Assembly (NCBI GenBank): GCA_009360345.1
Contig: SPDP01000002.1
Coordinates: 1 to 64,000 of the forward strand
DNA from: Alcaligenaceae bacterium SAGV5
GTDB taxonomy: Bacteria > Pseudomonadota > Gammaproteobacteria > Burkholderiales > Burkholderiaceae_B
Direction: 5' to 3'
DNA length: 64,000 nucleotides
Below, one piece after another: positions 33,320 to 41,449 of this stretch. Numbering within the stretch: the stretch's first letter is position 1; the number at the start of each line of letters is the position of its first letter. A program made the translations under genes and the position numbers. Below the pieces are notes generated by a model that ran no database searches, was not told where the DNA came from, and saw only the letters and a list, made by a program, of their open reading frames with translations.

Positions 33320-35167
33320 ATGACTATCTCCCCCAGACTCGGCGGGAATCCCGAACTTCAGAATGTCGCCCCCCAGTTGCACGGCGCGGTTTCCTCTCCC
33401 GCCCCCCGCGCCGGCCGATTGGCCTGGCTCAGGGCCGGCCGCGGCACGCCGCATGAAGCCGGCGCCGGCCGCGCCCGGGCCCAGGAATTGCAGGACATGG
33501 GCAGGCACCGCAATGCGCTGAACGCGATGACGGGCAACGACTCCGCGCGGGCGGAGGCGAACTACGATCTGCTGACGACACGGCTGGGTGCCGACTTCCT
33601 GCACATCATGAGCGGTCCTGGCGTTGCCGGCCTGGTCAAGGACGTCAAGCTGGAGAACCACCTCCAGATCCAAAGCCGCCAGGACCCCGAGGCGGTCACG
33701 CGCCTGGCGAACCTCGCCACCGAGCCCCTGCCCGCCAACATCGGCCGTGGCGAATTCTGCATCTGCCCGCTGGACATCATGTTGTACGACTCCCCGACGT
33801 TCAAATTCGGTGCGACGCTGCTGGAAATGAATGGCACCGGCTACGGCGACATCACGACGATGGCGCCCAACATGCTGGCAATGGCCATGAAGGCCATGGG
33901 CGACGTGGCCCACGTGCTGGACGAAACGCCCAACGCACTGTTCGTGATCGCCTGCTCGGGCCGCGAAGATCCGCCCGCGTTTCCGCAAAGCAAGAAAATC
34001 CATGAAAAGCTGATGATCGCGCAAGCCATGAACGAAGCGATCAGGATGCGCCAGGGTGCCGACGCGCAGATCGTCGGCCTCGACAGTTTCGACGCCGATG
34101 CGCTGGAACGCGACAGCACGGGGCAAGCCATCGTCGAACGCGGCGTCGCGAAGGAAAAACCGGGACGCGACAAGGACGGCATCGCCAACCTGTACCAGGC
34201 GCTGGATGGACTGGGCGACTGGCATGCCCCCGGCAAGCCCACCATCGTCGTCGGCTATACCGGGCAGCTGGCCCAGGCGATCGACATCGACGCCAACGGC
34301 ACGCCTTGCCTGAATGGCCGCAAGGTCAACGTCATCAACAATGACCGCCTGATCCAGAACATCGACGCACTCGGCGAAAAAAGCGGGAAGAAACTCGACC
34401 TCGGCACCTTCCTGGCGAGCAATGTCAGCTACGTGCCCGCCGCGTCGAAATCCGATGCCTACGCCTTTGCCAACGAATACAACGCACGCCCGGACATCGC
34501 CGGAAAATTCCCGCAATGCGCGCGCCCTATCATCAACCAGCAGGCGCACAGCATCGAGGAACTCCACGAGAAAGTCATGGCGCTGCTCGAACAGGGCATT
34601 CGTGTGATCATCAAGCCGCGCGGCACCGGCCATTGCGACGGGGTACGGGCTTTCGACATTCCCGAGCGTGCCGATCCCGAGCGGGTCCTGGAGGAAATCC
34701 GCGGCTCGTTGAATGAGGTCGAGGGTAAATACGCCGACCGCGGCGGCCTGCCATACACGGTTTCCGAATACCTGTCCGCGCGGCGCATCGACCAGCCTGG
34801 CCATCCCATGCATACGATGAAATACGAACTGCGCCTTCCCGTCCTGGCCGATACCACGGATCCGAAAAACCGCCTCCTGAAAGCCATCCACGGCGCGGTC
34901 ATCAAGATCGACGCGTCCTCGCAGCTGAAAGAGGGCGAAGACGGCAACTTCTCCAAGAAATTCGCCGGCGTGTCGGCGCAAGTCCTGGATACCGGGCTGC
35001 CAGCGGAACACTTCATGCTGCCGCTGTCCAACCCGGAAACCCTGGCCCTCCTGGGCCTGACCGAGGAGGATGTCATACCGTTGCTGCAATGGACCGTGGG
35101 CTACGTCGCGCACGTCCTGCGGAATATCGACAGGGTGGGGGCGGTTCAGGACGAACCGCCCGCCTGA
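33320..35167 (+). CDS. ATP-grasp-like protein, candidate type III effector (copy 1)
   Basis: The product has 615 residues and is a close paralogue of the protein at 39445. The first 60 residues are low in structure. A conserved core follows: GLVKDVKLENHLQIQSRQD, LLEMNGTGYGDITTM, CSGREDPPAFPQSKKIHEKL and GRKVNVINNDRLIQNID. The C-terminal third looks like an ATP-grasp module: IKPRGTGHCDGVRAFD as the Gly-rich nucleotide loop, PYTVSEYLSARR, MKYELRLPVLADTTD and AVIKIDASSQLK. ATP-grasp enzymes join a carboxylate to an amine or thiol; the assignment is by pattern and is inference. ATG 33320 is preferred to the open frame from 33263. Confidence 0.82.
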   Translation: MTISPRLGGNPELQNVAPQLHGAVSSPAPRAGRLAWLRAGRGTPHEAGAGRARAQELQDMGRHRNALNAMTGNDSARAEANYDLLTTRLGADFLHIMSGPGVAGLVKDVKLENHLQIQSRQDPEAVTRLANLATEPLPANIGRGEFCICPLDIMLYDSPTFKFGATLLEMNGTGYGDITTMAPNMLAMAMKAMGDVAHVLDETPNALFVIACSGREDPPAFPQSKKIHEKLMIAQAMNEAIRMRQGADAQIVGLDSFDADALERDSTGQAIVERGVAKEKPGRDKDGIANLYQALDGLGDWHAPGKPTIVVGYTGQLAQAIDIDANGTPCLNGRKVNVINNDRLIQNIDALGEKSGKKLDLGTFLASNVSYVPAASKSDAYAFANEYNARPDIAGKFPQCARPIINQQAHSIEELHEKVMALLEQGIRVIIKPRGTGHCDGVRAFDIPERADPERVLEEIRGSLNEVEGKYADRGGLPYTVSEYLSARRIDQPGHPMHTMKYELRLPVLADTTDPKNRLLKAIHGAVIKIDASSQLKEGEDGNFSKKFAGVSAQVLDTGLPAEHFMLPLSNPETLALLGLTEEDVIPLLQWTVGYVAHVLRNIDRVGAVQDEPPA

Positions 35168-35175
35168 TCCCCGGC

Positions 35176-35208
35176 GCCGCCGACCTTCACACTCGAACGG
35201 TCGGCGGC
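35176..35208. terminator. Hairpin between convergent effector-like genes
   Basis: GCCGCCGACC at 35176-35185 and its exact complement GGTCGGCGGC at 35199-35208 form a 10-bp stem. It spans the convergent ends of the ATP-grasp-like gene (stop 35167) and the LRR gene (stop 35187, in the loop). There is no T run. Confidence 0.45.
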
Positions 35209-36389
35209 GGGCTGGCGTGCGGCCACTGCGAGCCCAGATCCTCCGCGATCTGGCGTCGATTCGCCAGCCCGGTGCAATCCTCCAGGCTGACATCCCTCAG
35301 CGCCGGGTTGCTCGAAAGATCCGACAGCCCCGTCACGCCCGGGCACTCGGCCAACCAGAGTTCCTGCAACTTCGGGTTCCGCGAAACATCCAGGAAGCCC
35401 CTTGCGCCCTCCCAGCAGGATAGATTGAGCGTCACCAGCTCCGGATTTTTCGACAGATCCCAGATGCCATTGAACGCCGGGCACGCCGCCAGACGGAGAT
35501 CTCTCAACTTCGGATTCGCGGCAGGATCCGACAAGCCGGTCAGCGCCCCGCAGACTCTCAAGTCGAGAACCTCCAGATTCGGGCACCGGGAAAGATCCAG
35601 GTTGCTCGCCAAGGCAGCGCACGACTCGAGCGTGACGACCTCCAGCCGGGTATTTCCCGCAAGATCCGACAGCTCCGTCAACGCAAAGCAGCCGGCCAAT
35701 CCGAGCTGCCTCAGTTCCCTGTTCTGCGACACGTCCAGCCGGCCCTCCATGCGCGAGCAACCGGACAGATCGACCTGCGTCAAGTTGGGCAGCAGCGGTA
35801 GATCCGGCGGATCGGCACGGTCCGGGTCGGAACTGGAGCACTTGAAGGCGAACGAGGCATTCCGGCACCGCGCCATACCCTTGAGCTCGCTGATCGCCCG
35901 ATTGATGGCGACCACCGACTCCATGGGCATGGCGTCCAGGTCGGCTTCGAACCGGAAGGAATGGAACGCCCTGCCCGGCGCGCTCCCCGCGCTGTGCAGC
36001 GAGTACAGCACCATGGCAACCTGGGCTTCCTGCAAGCTCGAAAAATCCACGTCGATATCGACATGGTTCTCGAGCAGCCGGCCCACCCCCTTTGTGAACG
36101 CATCAAAGGGTTGGGTGGAAAGATGCCCGATGGTTTCTTTCGTCACGTAGCGCCCCAGTTCCTTGTTGTGCGGCGCCGGCAGGATGGCTTTGTCAAGCTC
36201 GAGGAAAACCCGGCACACCTGGATGAATCGCCCTCGGGCCGCGGCCGCCTGCCGCACCTGCCACTGCGGATCCGCGGCAGGGGAGCGCGGCGCCGGCCCG
36301 TCCGCCGGACCGGGTTGTTTTACGTCGATCAGATGCTGATAGACAAGGCCGGCGACTTCTGTCGGTAGCGAAGCAATGGGAAACGTCAT
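35187..36389 (-). CDS. F-box-like/leucine-rich-repeat protein, candidate type III effector
   Basis: The product has 400 residues. Residues 5-70 resemble an F-box: IASLPTEVAGLVYQHL, then after an insertion RGRFIQVCRVFLELDKA, matching the LPxE...L and VCRxF..L pattern of the fold. The second half holds about eight leucine-rich repeats of 22-23 residues of the form NPKLRDLRLAACPAFNGIWD, with Cys at the cysteine-containing LRR position. F-box plus LRR is a eukaryotic ubiquitin-ligase layout that Ralstonia GALA effectors imitate. It starts 12 bp past the 743-residue gene and is last in the chaperone-led operon. No signal peptide. Confidence 0.82.
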   Translation of the reverse strand: MTFPIASLPTEVAGLVYQHLIDVKQPGPADGPAPRSPAADPQWQVRQAAAARGRFIQVCRVFLELDKAILPAPHNKELGRYVTKETIGHLSTQPFDAFTKGVGRLLENHVDIDVDFSSLQEAQVAMVLYSLHSAGSAPGRAFHSFRFEADLDAMPMESVVAINRAISELKGMARCRNASFAFKCSSSDPDRADPPDLPLLPNLTQVDLSGCSRMEGRLDVSQNRELRQLGLAGCFALTELSDLAGNTRLEVVTLESCAALASNLDLSRCPNLEVLDLRVCGALTGLSDPAANPKLRDLRLAACPAFNGIWDLSKNPELVTLNLSCWEGARGFLDVSRNPKLQELWLAECPGVTGLSDLSSNPALRDVSLEDCTGLANRRQIAEDLGSQWPHASPPPTVRV

Positions 36390-36401
36390 GAGTCACTCCC
36401 G

Positions 36402-38633
36402 CTACGACAAGGCGAGACGGCCCAGGTCGGGACCCCGCCGCGCCGCGTCGCGATCCGCCTCGTCCGTCTGCTCGACCTCCCTGGCGATGGCGGACTCGTT
36501 CTCAGAGATATAGTTGGTCACGCTGTCGAGCGCCTCGCGCAACTCCTTGGCCCTGGCATTGCTTGCCGACACCCCGGATTGGACCGCCCGCCGCTCCCAT
36601 ACCGACGCCGGCAACGCGAACATGGCCGTGCCGATCGATTTCAATGCGGTGGCGGTCTCTCCAAGCTGGAAACCCACCCGGGGAATCGATTTGCGCAGTT
36701 CGGCACGCTGCGAGATCTTCTTGTTGACCGCGGGTCCGCCGGATCCATAGGCCCCCAGCGCGCCCAGCACCGCCAGCAAGGTCGCGGCCACATAGCGCCC
36801 CGTGTCCGGCACCGCCTGACCGTCGCCTGCCGCCTTGCTGCGTTCGTTCAGATAACGCATCAGCCCCATCACGATCAACGGCATGTTGCTGCCGCCCACC
36901 ACCATGGCGAACTGCGAGCCGAACCGCTGCGCGACCTGCGAAATGATGTCGGCCGGCATCCGCAGGCGCACCCAGGCCGTGCGCAGGCTGAGCAGCCAGG
37001 GCTTGTCATTGCTGACGGCATCGAGCAGGAGCCGCTTGCTGTCGGTCGACAACGCCAGCCAGTCGTCGTTCTTGATACACGCAAGCTCCTGGCACGCCAT
37101 GTCGAGGCGCTCGCGCGCGGCGACCAGGGCTTCATACGCCTCGCCGTCGCCGGGACCGATCTGGCGCGCGCTGCCCCGCAACCGGGCATGCTCTTGCGTT
37201 TCCGCCGGGGAAAGCGCGGTGCCCGCATCCTGCTTCTCCTGCAGGGCCTGCATGCGGCGGAACCCCGTCACATCCATCTTCAGCATATCGCCCAGTTCCT
37301 GCTCGGCATAGGCGCGCTCCAGCTCCAGGCTTTCCTTGAACTGCCCCAGCGACACCGAGACCGGCCCCTTCCATTGGCCCTTCAGATCGCGCAGATCGCC
37401 CAGGTCCTCGATCCCCAGCGCATCGGCGGGCTTGTCCCGCGCCTCGGCCTTGAGCAGGCGTGTCGTCGCCAGGGTCGCCATCAACGTCCGGTTCTGCTTG
37501 TCGAACTGGTCCGCGGGAGCCGCCAGGAACTGCTGGATCGCCATCACCCCCAGCGTGCCGCCCACCTGGATGTAGCCGCCGACATGCACATTGTGCGTGG
37601 CCACCGCGCTGACCTGCGCGGCCAGCGTGACCGCCACCCGCAGCGCGCGCGCGTGGGACTGGCGCAGGGCGTAGTTCAGGTCGATCACATCCTTGCGGAC
37701 ATGGAACTGCCGGTCCACCGTGGCCGCCTGTCCAAGCAGCTCCGTCGCCTCGGCGCCGTCCGACTCGATCTGTGCCACGCGCTCGCTCCATTCGGCGCTG
37801 CCGGGCGCGAGCGTCCTGAGCGCCCGTTCGTGCGCCTCCATTTTTTCGTTGGAGGCCACCAGCTTCTTCGCCAACTCCCTCGCCGCCGCCTCGGTCTTCG
37901 GGTAGCCGGGTGCCTTCATTTCCGCCGAGCGCGCCGACTGGCCCGCCGCGCGCATGAGCTCCTGGCGCGCCACCAGCACGATCTGCAGGGCCGAATTGAC
38001 GAACGGCGTGGCCAGCGAAATCGCGGCCTGCGCGCCCAGCGAAACGGCGGCGTAGTGGACCGGACTTTCCCGCAGCCGGTCCTTGGAGACGGTCAGTGTG
38101 TAGAGCGACGGCACCGCGGAGGCAAAGGCCATCAGGTGCCCGGCCACGGAATAGAGGCTGCCCGACCCGATCCAGCCTCCTGAAAAACGGCCACCCTCGA
38201 TCTGCTTGATCTTCGCGTCGTCGACGCCATGGATGGCGAGGTATAACCGCCGCGCCTGGGTCCAGTCGCGCTTGTCCTCCGGCCTGGCCAGTTGGCGCTG
38301 CTGTTCCTGGACGAACGCCAGCACCGCGCCATCGTCGATCGTGCGATGCTTCTCCGTGCGCTGGTACGTCTGCAGAATCGTCGTCAGCCTGGTATCGACT
38401 TCCGGGACCGTCGGCTCCGCCGCGCCGGCCTCCCCGCTGCCGCGCATTGCCTGCAGCTCCAGCGACGCGGCCTCGCCGCGCCCCGCCTGGGCCGCCGCGC
38501 GCAACGCGGGGCTGGGCGGGGTCGACGACAGGCGCACCGACCGCTGCGCCGCTCCAGAAGAAGACGGATCCGCAACCGGTTCCCCGGCCGTCGGTGCGGC
38601 ACTCGATGGAGTGGGATGATTGATGTGAGTCAT
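36402..38633 (-). CDS. Large effector-like protein with hydrophobic segments (paralogue B)
   Basis: The product has 743 residues from ATG 38633, which has CAGGAACGTGAC as its ribosome site. The N-terminal 80 residues (MTHINHPTPSSAAPTAGEPV) are Ser/Pro/Ala-rich, as in secreted effectors. The body matches paralogue A at 30884 throughout: GRFSGGWIGSGSLYSVAGHL, LATPFVNSALQIVLVARQEL, LGQFKESLELERAYAEQELG, LRTAWVRLRMPADIISQVAQ. Its C-terminus has an extra charged tail (EREVEQTDEADRDAARRG-like). It begins 17 bp after a CesT chaperone gene, so it is probably that chaperone's cargo. The biochemical function is unknown. Confidence 0.82.
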   Translation of the reverse strand: MTHINHPTPSSAAPTAGEPVADPSSSGAAQRSVRLSSTPPSPALRAAAQAGRGEAASLELQAMRGSGEAGAAEPTVPEVDTRLTTILQTYQRTEKHRTIDDGAVLAFVQEQQRQLARPEDKRDWTQARRLYLAIHGVDDAKIKQIEGGRFSGGWIGSGSLYSVAGHLMAFASAVPSLYTLTVSKDRLRESPVHYAAVSLGAQAAISLATPFVNSALQIVLVARQELMRAAGQSARSAEMKAPGYPKTEAAARELAKKLVASNEKMEAHERALRTLAPGSAEWSERVAQIESDGAEATELLGQAATVDRQFHVRKDVIDLNYALRQSHARALRVAVTLAAQVSAVATHNVHVGGYIQVGGTLGVMAIQQFLAAPADQFDKQNRTLMATLATTRLLKAEARDKPADALGIEDLGDLRDLKGQWKGPVSVSLGQFKESLELERAYAEQELGDMLKMDVTGFRRMQALQEKQDAGTALSPAETQEHARLRGSARQIGPGDGEAYEALVAARERLDMACQELACIKNDDWLALSTDSKRLLLDAVSNDKPWLLSLRTAWVRLRMPADIISQVAQRFGSQFAMVVGGSNMPLIVMGLMRYLNERSKAAGDGQAVPDTGRYVAATLLAVLGALGAYGSGGPAVNKKISQRAELRKSIPRVGFQLGETATALKSIGTAMFALPASVWERRAVQSGVSASNARAKELREALDSVTNYISENESAIAREVEQTDEADRDAARRGPDLGRLALS

Positions 38634-38650
38634 GTCACGTTCCTGCTGTC

Positions 38651-39130
38651 CTAGTTCGCCAGCGGCACGCGCAGGCGATGTTGTTGGTTGCCCGAAGGCT
38701 TGTTCTGTCCTTCGAGGAAATAAGTCTGCTGCCAGGACCTGGCCTGGTTCGCGTACTGCGCGAATGCATTGAGCAGACGCTGCGCGTCGATTTCCGCCAG
38801 ATGGGCACGGCCCATGAGCACGACGCGCGAAGTTTCGAAGTTGACGGCGAAAGTGGGCGCGCCCGTGCCGCACATCAGAAGATTGGCCTCCAGCAGCCGC
38901 TGGAGAATATCGGCGCGCTGAGTGGTTTCCGGAACCGCGCCGAAATCGCAGAAGTACACCAGCGTTCCCTGATCGGGCTCGACTCCCTCGATCACGGTGA
39001 AGCCTATGCCCTCCACGTCGAGCTGCGCGTTGTCGCGCGGCCCCAGCGGCGTCGTCACCCCTGAAAGAACCGCCAACTCCTGCAAAAGCGTCGTGAAGGT
39101 CTGACCCTCGGGTCGGTTGAATGCGTTCAT
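38651..39130 (-). CDS. CesT-family type III secretion chaperone
   Basis: The product has 159 residues, small and acidic in the core, starting MNAFNRPEGQTFTTLLQELA. The class I chaperone pattern is present: an N-terminal helix (FTTLLQELAVLSGV), beta strands (GIGFTVIEGVEPDQGTLVYF), RLLEANLLMCGTGAPTFAVN, the strand RVVLMGRAHL, and a C-terminal helix (LLNAFAQYANQARSWQ). It is related to the chaperone at 42637 (shared YxDFG and LLEANxxM). Being first in the operon, with an hrp-box-like promoter upstream, it should bind the N-terminus of the following gene product. Confidence 0.85.
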   Translation of the reverse strand: MNAFNRPEGQTFTTLLQELAVLSGVTTPLGPRDNAQLDVEGIGFTVIEGVEPDQGTLVYFCDFGAVPETTQRADILQRLLEANLLMCGTGAPTFAVNFETSRVVLMGRAHLAEIDAQRLLNAFAQYANQARSWQQTYFLEGQNKPSGNQQHRLRVPLAN

Positions 39131-39212
39131 GTGCGTAGGGGTCCGATCGAGTTGGGCCCGCGGAACGCGGGCGGGCATCTCAAGGCGGCAACGGCTGTCG
39201 CCACCCACATCG

Positions 39213-39241
39213 GTAAGTGATGGCAGGTAGGGCTTGGTTCC
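39213..39241 (-). promoter_or_regulatory. hrp-box-like promoter for the chaperone-LRR operon
   Basis: On the minus strand GGAACC at 39241-39236, 17 bp spacer, ACTTAC at 39218-39213 (GGAACC-N15-TCACTTA). It lies about 80 bp before the chaperone ATG. Only 10 bp separate it from the oppositely directed box at 39252. Confidence 0.65.
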
Positions 39242-39251
39242 ACGGCCCGAC

Positions 39252-39281
39252 GGAACCGGCTGCCGATTTCGTCCTACTCAT
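39252..39281 (+). promoter_or_regulatory. hrp-box-like promoter for ATP-grasp-like gene 2
   Basis: GGAACC at 39252-39257, 18 bp spacer, ACTCAT at 39276-39281 (GGAACC-N16-CTACTCA). About 160 nt of leader precede ATG 39445. Apart from the two back-to-back promoters, nothing else is seen in the 314 bp between the chaperone and this gene. Confidence 0.72.
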
Positions 39282-39444
39282 GGGAGCGGATGACGAGCTA
39301 CCTCGGCATCCGCGCAGTACCCCCCGCCGGCTACAGCGATGCGACACGCCACGACGCGATTTTTCTCATGACGCGCAGGTGTGGCCCGCTCCTGTCGACC
39401 CATCCGGCCCTCCAGACAACCGAAAAGCATTCAAGGTTTTTGAC

Positions 39445-41352
39445 ATGACCACCCCTCCCCTGAGCACCTCCCTCTCCACCGACGCCCTGGCGGCAGCACT
39501 GCATGACGCCGCCAACACGCAGGTCGCCCGGCAAGGCCAGCGAACCGCGCCGGCCCCCACCACCACCGGCGGCACTCCGCGCATGGGCAGCAGCGCCAAC
39601 ACACGCGCCGGCGAGCTGCGCGACATGAGCGTGCTGAACAAGATCCTGCGTGGTATCACCGGCCGCAGCGCCGAACTCGCGGAAAGCAACTACAACCTGC
39701 TGCGGCAGCGCCTTCAAGCCGGATTCAGCCACATCATGGCCGGCTACGGCGTGGCCGACATGGTCAAGGACGTCAAGCTGGAGAACAACCTGTCCACCCA
39801 GGAAAAACAGGACTCGGCGGCGGTCGCGCGCCTGGCCGACCTCTCGGCCCGCCCCATGCCGGCCAACGTCAAGCGCGGCGAGTTCGGCGTGGCCCCGCTG
39901 GACATCATGCCTTACGTCGATCCCAAGACGAAGAAGTTCGCCGCCACCATCCTGGAGATGAACGGCTCCGGCTACGGCAACATCACCACGATGGAAGCCG
40001 GCATGCTGGACAAGACCATGAAGGCGATGGGCGACGTCGCCCACGTGCTCGAAAGCGAACCCAATGCATTGTTCGTCGTCGCCTGCTCCGGCCGGGAAGA
40101 TCCGCCGGCATTCGGGCAAAGCAAGAAGATCCATGAAAAGCTGATGATCGCCAACGCCATCGATACGGCCATCCGCCAACATCACCTTGAAGGCCAGCTG
40201 GCCGAGGCCATGACCGAGAACGGCGGCGCCTCTCCCGGCGCGCCGAGCGGCGGCGCCCGGATCATCGGCCTGGACAGCTTCGACGCCGATGCCCTGGAGC
40301 GCAATGACAAGGGCGAGGTCGTCATCGAGAACAGCGTGGCCAAGGAAAAGCCGGGCCGCGACAAGGACGGCATTGCCAATCTGAACAAGATCCTGTCGGA
40401 GCAAGGCGACTGGAACAATCCCAAGGAGCCCGCCATCGTCGTCGGCTACACCGCGCAACTGGCCAAGGCCATCCAGATCGGCGATGACGGCGCTCCCTAC
40501 CTGAACGGCCGCAAGGTCAACGTCATCAACAACGACCGCCTGATACTGAACATCAACTCCCTGAACGAAGCGCAGGGCAAGAAGCTCGACACCGACCAGT
40601 TCATCGCCAGCAACGCTTCCTACTTGCCGGCCGCGTCGAAAGGCCATGCCTACGCCTTCGCCAACCAATACAACAAGCAGCCGGAAGTTGCCGCGGAGTT
40701 TCCGCAGTTCTCCCGCCCCATCGTCAACGAACAAGCGCACAGTGTCGAGGAGATCCACACGAAGGTCCTGGACCTGCTCAAGGAAGGCAAGCGCGCGATC
40801 ATCAAGCCGCACGGCACCGGGCACGGCGACGGCATCCGCGCTTTCGACATGCCGGAACTGGCTGACCCGGCGAAGATCCTTGCCGAGATCGAAGAATCGC
40901 TGGCCCAGGTCAAGGGCACGTACGGCGATCGCGGCGGCCTGCCCTACACCATCTCGGAATACCTGACCGCGGCGCGTATCGACCAGCCCGGCCATCCGCT
41001 GCATACGATGAAGTACGAACTGCGCATCCCCGTCCTGGCCGACGTCACGGATCCGGAACAACGCCTGCTCAAGGCCACCCACGGCGCCATCATCAAGATC
41101 GACGGCGGCTCGAAACTGCGCGAAGGCGAGAGCGGGGATTTCTCCAAGAGTTTTGCCAGCGTATCGGCACAGGTCCTGGCAACCGGCCTGTCCGCCGACA
41201 ACTTCATGAAACCGCTGTCCGATCCCGAAACGCTGAAACTGCTGAACCTGACCGAGGATGACATCGCGCCGCTGCTGAAATGGGCAACCGGCTATGTCGC
41301 GCACACCCTGGAAAACATCGACCAGGCCGAGACCATTCTCGACAAGAAATGA
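39445..41352 (+). CDS. ATP-grasp-like protein, candidate type III effector (copy 2)
   Basis: The product has 635 residues. The flexible N-terminus (residues 1-55) contains LSTDALAAALHDAANT, similar to the N-terminus of the racemase-like protein at 41450. The core matches copy 1: LEMNGSGYGNITTM at 170-183, CSGREDPPAFGQSKKIHEKL, GRKVNVINNDRLILNI, and an ATP-grasp-like part with IIKPHGTGHGDGIRAFD at 452-468, PYTISEYLTAARIDQ, MKYELRIPVLADVTD and AIIKIDGGSKLRE. An insertion of about 15 residues (ENGGASPGAPSGGA) separates it from copy 1. ATG 39445 follows the promoter; the frame from 39217 crosses it. The reaction is unknown. Confidence 0.82.
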   Translation: MTTPPLSTSLSTDALAAALHDAANTQVARQGQRTAPAPTTTGGTPRMGSSANTRAGELRDMSVLNKILRGITGRSAELAESNYNLLRQRLQAGFSHIMAGYGVADMVKDVKLENNLSTQEKQDSAAVARLADLSARPMPANVKRGEFGVAPLDIMPYVDPKTKKFAATILEMNGSGYGNITTMEAGMLDKTMKAMGDVAHVLESEPNALFVVACSGREDPPAFGQSKKIHEKLMIANAIDTAIRQHHLEGQLAEAMTENGGASPGAPSGGARIIGLDSFDADALERNDKGEVVIENSVAKEKPGRDKDGIANLNKILSEQGDWNNPKEPAIVVGYTAQLAKAIQIGDDGAPYLNGRKVNVINNDRLILNINSLNEAQGKKLDTDQFIASNASYLPAASKGHAYAFANQYNKQPEVAAEFPQFSRPIVNEQAHSVEEIHTKVLDLLKEGKRAIIKPHGTGHGDGIRAFDMPELADPAKILAEIEESLAQVKGTYGDRGGLPYTISEYLTAARIDQPGHPLHTMKYELRIPVLADVTDPEQRLLKATHGAIIKIDGGSKLREGESGDFSKSFASVSAQVLATGLSADNFMKPLSDPETLKLLNLTEDDIAPLLKWATGYVAHTLENIDQAETILDKK

Positions 41353-41393
41353 TCCGGATGCCCGCGGCTCCCACGCATCGATGATCGACAGGA

Positions 41394-41425
41394 ACGCCGC
41401 CGTCTTGGAAACGGTGGCGTTTTTT
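41394..41425 (+). terminator. Rho-independent terminator after ATP-grasp-like gene 2
   Basis: ACGCCGCCGT (41394-41403) pairs with ACGGTGGCGT (41411-41420) through one G-T wobble, loop CTTGGAA, followed by a run of six T to 41425. It lies between the ATP-grasp-like gene and the racemase-like gene. It argues against ATG 41381 as the racemase start and suggests the downstream genes depend on read-through or another promoter. Confidence 0.78.
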
Positions 41426-41449
41426 CAAGCAACACGTATCGAAAAGGCA

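Noticed and set aside
38638-38643. GGAACG on the minus strand before the 743-residue gene, as a further hrp box
   Set aside because: It is 5 bp from the start codon and serves as the ribosome-binding site; no ACTCAT at the right distance. The same applies to GGAAC before 33022.
41381-41449. ATG 41381 as the racemase start
   Set aside because: The reading runs through a clear terminator hairpin and T run at 41394-41425.
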